Below, one piece after another: positions 1 to 10,560 of a stretch of 64,000 bases of DNA. Every line of letters begins with the position of its first letter. Position 1 is the stretch's first letter. Source of the DNA: Anaeramoeba flamelloides (Eukaryota; Metamonada; Anaeramoebidae). Below the pieces are notes generated by a model that saw only the letters and a list, made by a program, of their open reading frames with translations, made no database searches and was not told the DNA's origin. The stretch is taken from the NCBI GenBank assembly GCA_027625915.1, contig JANTQA010000032.1:15702001-15766000 (forward strand). Direction: 5' to 3'. The position numbers were made by a program, and so were the translations under genes.

Positions 1-2235
1 AAGTCATTTCTTTTAGAAGAACAAACACGAAAGATCACCTTTCCAAATAAATTTGTTGAAACCAAGAAAAAAAAAATCGATCAAAGTCTATTTTCGAAGT
101 TTTTTTTTCTTTTTCAACTTACTTTATATGAATCCAAATAATTTATAACCTTGAATTTCTCGCCCCATTACTATTTATTATTATTTTACAAAACATTTTT
201 TTTAATAAATTTGCTTTCAAATTTTTTTTTTAAAATATTTTTATCAAATAAATACTGAAATAAAGAATAATTTTTTAAAAATTAAAGTAAAGGGAGTTGA
301 ATTCTCGGAATCAAAAAACAGTTACAAAATATTCAACCCAAAATAAAAAAAAAAATTTTGAAAAAAATTTTTCAATCAGATTCAGAATTATTTTTTAGTC
401 CCAATTTAATGGAAAATAAATAATCATAAAATCAAATAAAGTTGCCCAATAAAGCTTTATTTCTAAAGGGGGATTTAAAAAATAACTGATTTTCTAAACA
501 AAAACTAGAATTAAATGAATTAAATGAAAATCGGATTTTTAAATTCATTTTGTTAATTCTTTAGAAATAACAATTGATTTGTCTCTCAAAAATTTTCCAA
601 CAAAAGTATTTTCAAAAGCAATTAAGGATAAAACCAAATTAAGAATAAGTAATTGTATCAAATATTATCGATAAGATCAAGAAATAAATGATTTGTATTT
701 ATTTTTCTTTGATCAAATTTTTCATTTTTTTGAATTCCATTTTTGGTTTGGAATGAAATTATATTATACCAATATATGTCCCTAATATAAAAAAGCACTA
801 TTTTTTTCTGATAAATATTTTTCGGGTTAAAGAAATCATTTGGATCATTCAGTTTCACATAAATTGTTGCACTCAAAAAATGATATATGGTCATGGCACT
901 CTTCAACAAATTCTGATAAAATTTGGTGTTTAATTTACTCTTTTATTGATTTGGTATACAAAATTCTATTACATTTCAGTTTAACAAATAGATTATAAAT
1001 TAACTTTTTTTCAAAATGACTATAAATATAAAGTGAAAAAATTCATACTTTCAAATTTAATATTGACAAAACACCGAAATTTTGAAAAAAATTTTCTTCA
1101 AATTTTCAATTTATTCATATTTTTATATAAGGAAATTGTAGTGTATTTGTTAGTTGAAAAAAAATTAAGTTTTATTGTGAAAGCCAAGTGATAACACAGA
1201 ACATATTTTTACTTTGTTTAAGACAAGCTATAAAATGGCAAAATTTTTTTTTGTTTTCTTTGACAAAAATGAAAAATATTGAAAAAATGAAACACAACTA
1301 CCTACTCTTCAAACAAAGATTTAATTTTGTAAATAACAAGAAATTTATTACTATTATTTTCCAATTAAAAAATGAAAATTTTTAGTTCATATTCCAAAAT
1401 ATATTTTTCTGGTTAATAAGTTTAAGAAAATCCAAAGATCTTCACAACATTGTTTAGAAAGGATATTTTTAGACACAAATTTAACTTCCTTAGTGAACTC
1501 AAAGACAAAATTTTTACTCTGCTAATTTGATTTTAGCAGTAATAAATAATATTCTTTTTGGAAATGAAATAACAATTTTCTTTTTTAGATTGGAAAATAA
1601 TAGTATTTTTTAATTTAAAAAGAAAAAAAAACAGTCAAATACAGTTAATATCATACAGCTTTAAAAAAAAAATTGGAAAATTATACCATTATTTTGATAA
1701 ATTTGAAAGTTTCAAAAAAAAATTGTGAAATAGGTTGATAATTTTTATTCTTAGACAAATTTTACAGTTTATTGGGATTTAAAGAAAAATTCCTACAATT
1801 TGAATATGGTCCCTTGAGATTTAATATGCTTTCAAGAAAAAAAACAATTTTTTTCGCAAATATCAGTTTTTTTTTAAATATCAATTAATTTAGACACACA
1901 AAAAAAACTCATCAAACAAATTGAGAGAATTTTTTGTCTCACAATTATTTTTTAAAACTCACAATAAAATCAAAAACTTTCGAATTTTAAAAAGCGTTTT
2001 GTCCCTTACGAAAATTGATGAAAAAAATTAGAAAGTGCCTTGAAGATTTGTACAATTTACAAAAGTTTTCAAATCACAAAACTATGGAAAATACAAGAGT
2101 ATTTTTTCTAGAGTTAAAAAGATCAAAGGCTTAATTTTAAAATCTTCGAATTGCTTTCGCTCGATATTTTTTTTTTTTTGTTTCGAAAACTTATAGTGTT
2201 ATTGTTTTACGGTAACTGTAGACCTAAATTCGAAA
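1..2235. other. AT-rich intergenic stretch, no gene seen
   Basis: Low-complexity AT-rich sequence with many A and T homopolymers. The short open frames here are biased to Phe, Lys, Asn and Ile and look like chance frames. The last 100 bases should hold the promoter and 5' UTR of the Sel1 gene that starts at 2236. Confidence 0.6.
2151..2162 (+). promoter_or_regulatory. 12-base motif shared upstream of two genes
   Basis: TTGCTTTCGCTC lies 74 bases before the Sel1 start codon. The identical 12-mer occurs at 16463-16474, about 250 bases before the BTB-BACK gene. A GC-containing word shared like this is unusual in such AT-rich DNA. A regulatory role is inference from position only. Confidence 0.25.
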
Positions 2236-3345
2236 ATGGATCTGAAGAAATTAGCATTAAAAAGCAAACAAGGACACACTAGGTCTCTCACGTTGTATGG
2301 ATTTTTTCTCTATGAAGGGATTGGGATCAAGCAGAACCTGAAGAAGGCATTTTGCTTGTTTAAAAAGGCAGCGAAAAGAAAAGATCACGAAGGGCTGTAT
2401 TATGTTGGCGAGTACTATTATCGAGGGCACTGTGTCAAACAAAATTTGAAAAAGGCGAACAAGTTTTTCCAAGAATCTGCCAAATTGAACAACCCTAAGG
2501 CAATGACAAGACTTGCCCTTCTCAAACTCGAGTATACCACGGCAACAACGAAGGACATTATCGATGCCCTGTTTCTTTTACTCCGTGCCTCCGAAATTGG
2601 GAACAGCCGTGCCGAGTACCTCTTGAAAACCTGCTTGAACAAAGGGCCACGAACAATCCCGAGAAACACAATCGTAGAAACCATCTACCAACAGGCACAC
2701 CAGTCTCCAAAAGCCCAATTGCTTTTGGGCCTGTTGTATGCCCATGGCAATGGCGTCCCAAAAAATGAGAGGCTGAGTTTCCAAATCACAATGAAGGCTG
2801 CACAGGCCAGCAACCCAACAGCGTGCAGACTGGTCGGAGTCAAATATTATAAGGGCACTGGCATTGAAAAGAACTACGAAGAATCCTTCAAGTGGCTAAC
2901 TAAAGCAGCCCTTTCTGGAGACTCTCGCTGTGAGAACTCCCTGGGTTACTCCTATCAAAACGGGGTTGGCACAAAGCAAGACTTTCACAAATCCCTTCGT
3001 TTGTTCAGATCTTCTGCAAAAAAGGGTAACATTGCTGGCACCAACAGCCTTGGCTATTCTTATGAGAAGGGGCTAGGTGTCGCTCTCTCAGCCAGAAAAT
3101 CTTTAAAGTATTACCAATTGTCGGGGATCGGGGAAAATTCTCAAGCCCAATATAATGTTGGCTACTCTTATAAATCAAATGAATTTGATTGGAAAAACCA
3201 AGAAATAGCTTTTAAATGGTATTTAAAAGCTCACAAAAATCGTAAATATTGTTTTTTGATTATTTCTCTTACAACTTTTTTTTTTTTTTTTTTTGGTATT
3301 CTTCAAACGGCTAAATCAGAAACCCATGAGCTTGTTGAAAATTAA
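2236..3345 (+). CDS. Sel1-repeat protein
   Basis: A 369-residue protein made almost wholly of Sel1-like repeats, which are paired alpha helices related to TPRs that act as protein-binding scaffolds. About eight repeats are readable, with signatures such as LYGFFLYEGIGIKQN, VGVKYYKGTGIEKNYEES, LGYSYQNGVGTKQDF and LGYSYEKGLGV; the one near residues 95-160 is degenerate. The start is an ATG preceded by gaaa, and no signal peptide is seen. Codons are clearly more GC-rich than the flanks, which supports a real gene. The last 35 residues are doubtful. They either form a short Phe-rich hydrophobic segment (ISLTTFFFFFFGIL) that could anchor the protein, or nucleotides 3242-3319 are a 78-base GTAAAT...CAG intron whose removal keeps the frame and ends the protein in THELVEN. 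The binding partner cannot be told. Confidence 0.85.
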   Translation: MDLKKLALKSKQGHTRSLTLYGFFLYEGIGIKQNLKKAFCLFKKAAKRKDHEGLYYVGEYYYRGHCVKQNLKKANKFFQESAKLNNPKAMTRLALLKLEYTTATTKDIIDALFLLLRASEIGNSRAEYLLKTCLNKGPRTIPRNTIVETIYQQAHQSPKAQLLLGLLYAHGNGVPKNERLSFQITMKAAQASNPTACRLVGVKYYKGTGIEKNYEESFKWLTKAALSGDSRCENSLGYSYQNGVGTKQDFHKSLRLFRSSAKKGNIAGTNSLGYSYEKGLGVALSARKSLKYYQLSGIGENSQAQYNVGYSYKSNEFDWKNQEIAFKWYLKAHKNRKYCFLIISLTTFFFFFFGILQTAKSETHELVEN

Positions 3346-4164
3346 TTTTTGTACAAACCAATTTTTAATTTGACCCTTTTACTTGTGAAAAAAAAAAATG
3401 TGCACACTCAAAAACAATTTAAAAATATTCCAATTATCTGTTTCAGAAATTGGAAAAAAAAAATTAACTTTATTTTCCTTTTCCAAATTTTATTTTGCAA
3501 ATGAAAATTTTAAAGTAGTAGGTTGGAGTTTTTTGTTCTCGACTTATCTGTTTGGCTCCTTTTTGTTGTATACGTTGGGAACTTTGGGTTTATTCTGATA
3601 GCCAAATGAAAAAATATTTATCATTGCAAAAAGGAAGCTAAGTGAAATTTTTTCCCATTAAGTTTGCCGATAACAATAGAAAACTAAATTTTAGTTTAAA
3701 ATTTGTTTATTGATATTTTCTAGTCCTTACTCTAGACCCTCTTTGAATTAGAAGACACAAATTTTGTCACTTCAAAATTATCTCTCTACTGGTATTTGGA
3801 TTTTAAATATAACAAAATTTTCACTGAATTTTCAATTTCCCTTTTCAAATAGATCAGTCCCAAAATTACAACACACTTCAGAGAAAAACTCTTTTATTTA
3901 AAGAAAAATATGGAAAATCAAGTGAAAATTTTGTCCCATTTAGAATTCAATTATCAGTATTACCAGATTATTTTTGTTTCTATAACATTAAACCCTTCAC
4001 AATAAATCCATATCAAAAAAGTTGTACAGCATTTTCATGAATTTACTTTATAGTTCAAAAAAATAATAGGCTACTTTTTTTTTTATTTAGATTGCCAGAT
4101 GTGGATTTTTGATTTAAAAAAATATACTATTTTTTTTTTTTACGTTATTATTCTTGAAATAGCA
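3346..4164. other. Intergenic, with one copy of a dispersed repeat
   Basis: No convincing gene. The small frame at 3398-3598 is Phe- and Lys-rich and matches nothing I recognise. About 3820-3960 resembles 7480-7640 and 14985-15170: each has a T-rich tract, then 'tcaaat', and about 100 bases later a purine-rich stretch ending in 'aagtgaaa' and a 'cccatttag'-like word. This looks like a degraded dispersed repeat of unknown type. Confidence 0.35.
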
Positions 4165-4490
4165 TAAATTATACTTTAGTTGCGCGTATACTTAAATTCA
4201 CTTTCGGAAATTTAAGTACAAAATCAGAGATTTCACAATTATTAATAAATGAAAATAATTTCAAATAATTATCGTTTAAAATTAATTCATTAAGATTTAT
4301 TTCTTTTAATTTATTTGGAAAAATTGATCTATTTTTTTCATACGAGTGACATATCCATAAAAAATGGTCAATATTTTCTATAATTTCTTTCTGTTCATGT
4401 TTTAAACATAGATGACAAAATTGATTTGAGTTTTTATCTATTACATAATAATATCTATTTAGGCTATTAGTAAATGTCCCGAATTTTAGG

Positions 4491-5164
4491 ATTATTGAAC
4501 TTCAAGGATAACTTTAATATCTTTGGGGTTTAAATAAAGAGTTTTGATATTTTATTATTGTGAAATATTTTTGGTGAGTTTTTTCAAGTGTGTGAAGTTT
4601 CGTCAAGTGTCTAGATTTTTTTTTAATTTTATCTGTTAAGTGTTCTAGGTTTTTTTGAGGTTTTCTGTTTTATTTGTGAAGTGTTCTAGGTTTTTTTTTT
4701 TTTGCTTTTTATAATAAACAGAAAATTTTAATAAATTTTCGGTTTATTTCGAAAAGTAAAAAAAACCTAACGAAAATCTATTGATTTTCCAAATAAATAG
4801 AAAACTCAAAAAAACCTAACGAAAATCTATTTATTTTACAAATTCTTTAAGAAAACTCAAAAAAACCTAACGAAAATCTATTGATTTTCCAAATAAATAG
4901 AAAACTCAAAAAAACCCAACGAAAATATATTGATTTTACAAATTCTTTAAAAAGAAAAAAAAAAAATCTAACGGTGGTTTTCCAGAATTTTAGAAATAAA
5001 AAGAAAATTTTTGAAATTTTCTTTTTCCATTCTAAAATTAAAAAAAATCTAACGGGGGGGAATCAAAACTTCAAAAGAATTGAGTAAAATTTTTGATTTT
5101 ACCCAACTCTTTTATTTTATTTTTGAAAACCTAACAACATATCCAGCTCTTGAATTTCAATAAT
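4491..5164. mobile_element. Inverted-repeat element with internal 50-base tandem repeats
   Basis: The ends are inverted: ATTATTGAACTTCAAGGA at 4491 matches the complement of 5147-5164, and similarity continues inward for about 60 bases. The middle is also palindromic (TTCTAGGTTTTTTT on the left, AAAAAAACCTAACGAAA on the right, joined at about 4720-4745). It sits inside the LINE at about 4.5-5.2 kb, splitting that element's 3' coding region. No coding capacity is seen, so it is probably a non-autonomous fold-back DNA element. A relative lies at 30010-30700. Confidence 0.55.
4756..4960. repeat. Tandem repeat, unit about 50 bases (dimer about 103)
   Basis: The block AAAAAAACCTAACGAAAATC plus about 30 bases recurs four times in tandem. 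Units 1 and 3 share one ending (gattttccaaataaatag) and units 2 and 4 another (attttacaaattcttta), so the true period is a dimer of about 103 bases. Confidence 0.7.
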
Positions 5165-6028
5165 TCATTATAAGTGTATTCAATAAATTTCTTTTTTCAA
5201 TTCAATTAAATCTTTTGAATTCCAGTTAATTTTGTTATTTGTTCTTTGATTGAATTTTATTAATTTTTCTAAATAAGGAAGAGATATATTTCCTATTTTT
5301 TTTTTTGAATTTGAGTTTTTTTTTTATTTACCGAAATTACCATATTTTCGATTTTAAATTCTGCTTTGTAAATCAGAATTGGCACTTTTCTGTTTATTTT
5401 ACATATTTCAGTGATTCATGAATTTATCCAAGTATTTAAGTAATTTAAAGTTTTTATTTCAGAATTAAAAATGTCTAATCCATATGTTAATTGGATTAAT
5501 ATAAAAGATTTAAATAATCTATTTTTTGAAGCAATTTCAAGGTAATTGTTATTAAATAATGGTTTAGAGATATTGAAGGTTTCTTTTGTTTTTTTTTTTC
5601 AATTATTAACTATATGTGAATTTTTATCTAAATAAATACCCAAATATTTAATTTTTTTAAAATCTTTTGATATAACTGTTTTATCTTTTTTTGGTTTTAA
5701 TTCAAATTAAATAATAATTTTATATATAAATTTTAATCTTTAATTTAAATAATTTTTATTTCCTTTTATAATTAAAATTAAATCATCTGTAAACATTTTA
5801 AATGATCTGTTAATGGTATGATTCGCAATAAAAGAAAATGTAGAATTAGAGTAAATAATTTAGGAGACGCTAGATCCCCTTGTAATATACCAATTCCTTT
5901 ATCTTAATAATACTTTAATAGTATTTTTTTGATAATTTTAATTAAAATATTTTTTTATTATTGTTTTTCTAATTATTTTAACATTGATTGAATCAAAAAA
6001 ATTTGCTATATCAATCATTATAATAAAC

Positions 6029-6235
6029 CCCATTCCAAAAATTTGGACATACCCAAAATCAAAAATATGCAAAATAAAACCCAATTTATTATATTTTTCC
6101 AAACATAATATAAAACTACATTTAAGTTATCGAGTATTAATGTTTTTATAAATAATTATTTTCATCCAAATAAAATAAAAAAAATATAAAACTCACTCAA
6201 AAAAAAAAATCAGTGTGTCCAAATTAATGAAACGA
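6029..6235. mobile_element. Possible small TIR element inside the LINE
   Basis: AAATTTGGACATAC near 6038 is matched in inverted orientation by GTGTGTCCAAATTAATG near 6213. This gives imperfect terminal repeats of about 20 bases around an AT-rich core with no coding potential. It lies at the point where the LINE coding sequence breaks off. The ends are not exact. Confidence 0.3.
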
Positions 6236-7130
6236 GCTGAATAAAAAATGTATTGGTATATTTGTTGAAATTTCACCAATAATTGTTGATTGATCAAATG
6301 ATCAAATACAATCGACTAATTACATATTATTTTTCTATTTAACAAACTCAACACTAACCTTCTATCAACCATCGAATTTTTTTTCTATCTAATGAAACAG
6401 ATTACGTAAATGTAAAAAAAGGAAATGAAAACAAAACAAAAAAAGATAAAAAATGAAATTAGTTTGTAAAATAAAAAATTATTTACAAATTGGGTGTCAA
6501 GTGGAGTATTACTATTCTTTCAACAGTTTAAACCGTGTCTAAAATTTTGGAATTTAGTTTATATATAAGCTTAATTTCAAAAATAAGTGCAGATTTTTCA
6601 TCAGAAATAAATTTGTCAAATATTTTTTTTTGAATAATAATGTATAGTACTGAAGTGTTTAGAGATAATAACCAATATAGATTAATGAATAAAAATATAG
6701 TGTAATCTTTTTATTTTTTGAAAAAAAAATGAAAAATGAAAAAAATAATTATAAAAAATTTTGTCCCTAATTTTGAAATTTGGCTTATGTATATTTATCA
6801 TTTTCATTTTCATTATCTATATTGACTTTATTATAAATATTTAAGAAATTTAATACTGCAGTGCGAGTATCATATTTTTTTCCGAAAGCTAAATTGAAAT
6901 TTATAAATAAATTCCCAATAAAGCACAATTAGTTTTTATAGATTTTTTAGAAATAATCTTGGTAAACTTTGATTAATGGAAATAGGTTTATAGTTAAAAG
7001 CTACTCCATCATTTCCTTATTTATGAATAAATAAAATTGATATTTTTTTAATAAATTTAATATTATTTTTATTCGGGTTAAATAACCAATTATTAAATAC
7101 ATTTTGAATTGTAATTCATATAATTTTTAT

Positions 7131-7907
7131 AATTTAGATTTTCAATTCAATTATCATCAATAATATATTAAAAATATAAAAATCTACTATTTTTCCTCTT
7201 AATTGCAAAATAAAAAGATCAAAATTTTCATTCAGTCTTTTCAAAAAATGAAACATTTTTCCAGTACTGCACTAAAAAAAAAGCCCATTGCTTTTCTCAA
7301 GCTTGAAGTCTTTTCAAACTTTCAAAAATTTGAAGATAATTTATGAAAAATTTCAACAAAATTATAAATTCTACATTTCTTAAAGAGAAAACTATTAACC
7401 AAAGTTTCTTTACATAATAAAATTTCGAAATGCTAAATGACTTATTGTTATTTGAATTATAAGTCGGTAAAATTTTTACTCCATCTTCATTTTCCTTTTC
7501 CCTTTTCCTTTTTCAAATAAAGTTCCAAATTACCGCCTACTTCTTTGAACTCTATTTATAAAAGAAGAATCATGAAAAAGAAAGTGAAAGTGGTTTTCCC
7601 TTTTAGAATTCAAATACCTTTATAAAATCCGTTTTGGGATTTTTTGTTGCATTTATTTTATAAAAAATTGTAATAAATTGTGTAGATGATGTTAAAACAT
7701 CCTATTTCTTCAATCAAAACACAAATTGCAAAAAAATATTTAAGATCTGAACAAGGGGTCATTTTATATTTACAATAAAACATAAGTCCCTTACAAAGGT
7801 CTTTCCGTAAAAAGTATATTTTTTATTATCTATTAAAATGTGAAAAATTAAAAATTTTATTAATTTTCCCAAATTTTTATTTTCATTCAACGATATAGAT
7901 TTTTTAG
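7131..7907. other. AT-rich stretch upstream of the split BTB gene
   Basis: No open frame of interest. I looked here for the missing first exon of the Sel1-ankyrin-BTB gene and found no Sel1-like coding. It contains one copy (about 7480-7640) of the dispersed repeat also seen near 3.9 and 15.1 kb. Confidence 0.4.
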
Positions 7908-9718
7908 ATGCTACAAATTCTCTAGCGATTTGTTATGAAGAAGGTCTTGGAACAAAAATAAATCTTGAAAAGTCAGTTGACTTATATTTACAAGCAGCAA
8001 CCGAATCAGAATATGCACAATATAATTTGGGTGTAAACTATTGCAACGGCACTGGTGTAGATGTTAATTATAGTAAAGCATATGATTGGTTTGAAAAGTC
8101 TTCAAATAATGGACACTTACCATCAAAGGGGTATATAAACGAGTTACAAAAAATTCATTTTATACTTTCCTTTAATCCCAAATTATCTGAAATTAAGGAT
8201 ATCATTAAAAGTGAACCAAACCTCAAAGATGTAATTAACATATTTTAACATTTTTTTGATATATATTTATTCTCATCATATTTATCCATATTTTTTCTTA
8301 TTTAATATCAAATTTCTTGTAATATAATTTTCGACGTGTCACTATTTATATCAATCCATTAGGTCGTAAGTTTAAAATTTCTTTTCTTTCTTTTTTTTTT
8401 TTTCAAAAATGAAAATAAAGAATAAAAGTAGTTTCTTAAAAAAAAACCAAAAAAACTACTTTTAAACAAAATATTTGCATTTTTTGAAATTTCACTTTGT
8501 TGTGAATAAGGTTTATTAAATATTTTTTTTAATTTATATTTTTAATTTTATTTTTGATTTGTATTCATTTTTATTAATAGAAAGGGGACACACCTTTACA
8601 TTATTTAGCAAAATATTGTACTTGCCGCCAAGATCTACGAGAAAAAATAATTTTTTTTCTTGATAATGGAGCAGATTATCGAATCAAAGATGTAATTTTT
8701 TTTTTTTTTTTTTTACAAGATGATATTTAATTTTTTAATCAAATTTTTTACAAAAATTTTATATTATCATCTTAAATTTAAATACATAATATATATTAAT
8801 ACTTGGAATTTTTTCGAAATGAATTATATTTAATTTTAGCATGTAGGTATTTTATTTTAATTTTTTTTTTTTATCTTGAAATTCAACTTTTATTTTTTTT
8901 TATATATAATTTGCAATTCTAATCCCAAATCTTTTCGTATAAATATCATTTCCAAATTATAGAATAATAAAGATATTTTTGAACTGGTTAATTCTAATAA
9001 CAAAACACTATCAAAATGGATGACGAGTTATTGTACAATTGTTAATGATTTTTTAAAATTGTTCGAAAGGGGTGAACTGGCAGATTGTGAAATCAAAGGA
9101 TATAAACTCCATAAAAAATGGATAGAATATCGATTAAACAACGAAATTAGTAACATTAAAATAATATTAGAAAAATACACAAAAATGGAATTATTAATTT
9201 TTTTCGAATGGCTCTATTCTGGAATTATTGGAAACGTCTCTACAATAGAATCAATATGTAAATATTTTAACATTGGAAATATATGGGACTTCTCTGGTCG
9301 AAGGGGGTTGATAAAGATCTTAACACAGTTTAACAGAAATAAAAAAACTAAAGATTTTTCAATCTGTGTAAAAAAAAATAAAAACATAAAGGTGCACAAA
9401 TTAGTTTTATTAGCACGCAGCGATTTATATAGGGGGATGTTCATAAATATTAGCAAACCTATTTACAGAGTTAAAGATTATTCCGGAAAATGTATTCAAA
9501 GTATCAATTTATTAGTAGATTTTTTATATACCGACAATATTGATACCAGCAAATTAAGCCAACAGGTCAAAGAAGAATTATTTGATGCAATTGATTATTA
9601 TCAATTAAATGAAAAATCAATGTTAAGACACCATTTAAATTCAAGAAACCAACAAAACATAAACAAAAAAAAAAAAAAAAAATTAAAGAAACCTCAAAAA
9701 AAAAAAAAAATAAAATAA
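7908..9718 (+). CDS. Sel1-ankyrin-BTB-BTB protein gene, 5' end missing
   Basis: Three exons join in phase: 7908-8230, 8581-8691 and 8963-9718. Introns begin GTAATT and end AATAG or TATAG. Exon 1 encodes about two Sel1-like repeats (LAICYEEGLGTKINLEKS, YNLGVNYCNGTGVDVNY) and half an ankyrin unit (IIKSEPNLKD). Exon 2 completes it (GDTPLHYLAKYC...FLDNGADYRIKD). Exon 3 encodes a divergent BTB-like domain, then a clearer BTB domain (DFSICVKKNK..VHKLVLLARSDLYRGMF...LVDFLYTDNID). The tail is a run of lysines. Exon 1 opens after an AG in a phase needing one earlier base, with no ATG in frame, so at least one exon is missing or the gene is 5'-truncated. BTB proteins with other binding repeats often act as Cullin-3 adaptors or in signalling; any such role here is inference. 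Coding is much more AT-rich than in the 2.2 kb Sel1 gene. Confidence 0.7.
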
Positions 9719-10209
9719 AAAATAATTGTATTTTTTAAAAATTCAAATATTTTTTTTTTTTTATTTTTGAAGGGGAGAAATTAAAAAAATTCAAATATTT
9801 AACCCCCTTTAAATATACTCATGCCATTATGTTAATTTTTATAAACTTCATATTTAAATAGAATTGAAAAAAATAAAAATAAATTTAAAAAAATTATGGA
9901 ATAAATATATATTAATAATATTTTCCATAATTAATTATTTAATATATATTTTTTTTGTATTATTATTAATTTTTGAAAGAATCCATCGTCTGTCAATTTA
10001 TTGTACAATTACCATTCAATTTTTAATTTGAATTTTGAAATTAAATTTTATTGTTAGTTTTCATAAATTTTAATAAATGAAGTGCTTAAAAAAAAAAACA
10101 AAAACAAAAACTAATAATAAATATATAAACATTGATATCTATTGATAATAATCAAAAAACCTTCAATTAAAAGGGACTTATTCAAAAATGAAAAGGCACT
10201 TTTTTGAAA

Positions 10210-10560
10210 TTATTATTCAATTTTGATTAAATTTTATTAAAAATAAAATCTTTATTTCAAAAACTTTTAAAGGGGTTAAATATTTGAGTATTTATTTAGA
10301 TAAAAATTCACATATAGTTGTGATATAATCTGAAAACGGGAAAAGAAAAATATAAGAACTGTAAACAATTATTTAATAACAATTCTCGGAATAATAGTTA
10401 TAGAATTTAGATTATTTAAATCTTTTATATTAAATAAACTAATAAATGGGTTAGACATTTTTATCTTGAAATAAAAAGTATAAAATTTTGGAATTCTGGG
10501 TTAATTGATTTATTACTACATGTGATATATATATAATAAGTAGACCTTGCCCCTAATCTT
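10210..10560 (+). mobile_element. LINE reverse-transcriptase fragment, plus strand
   Basis: The forward strand from about 10270 encodes VKYLSIYLDKNSHIV, then sequence matching the part of the 4.2-7.1 kb LINE that follows its YLGIYLD box (for example 'cacatatagtt', 'tatttaataacaattctcgga' and 'agattatttaaatctttta'). It is a short piece of the same family in the opposite orientation, with several frame breaks. Confidence 0.6.

Larger units (their letters stand above)
4165..7130 (-). mobile_element. Degraded non-LTR retrotransposon (LINE), minus strand
   Basis: On the minus strand, fragments of a LINE reverse transcriptase appear in the right order. A NYKPISINQS motif lies near 7000, IDIANFFDSI near 6010, QGDLASPKLF near 5880, FTDDLILI near 5785 (in place of the usual FADD box) and KYLGIYLDKNSH near 5650. 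Near 4430 the end matches the zinc-knuckle tail of LINE polymerases, CHLCLK...HFLWICH. The frames are interrupted many times, so this is a dead copy. It is split by an inverted-repeat element at 4491-5164. A further AT-rich insertion of about 750 bases (about 6030-6785) separates the NYKPIS block from the FDSI block. No 5' endonuclease domain is visible, so the copy is probably 5'-truncated. The clade cannot be fixed by eye. Confidence 0.7.
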
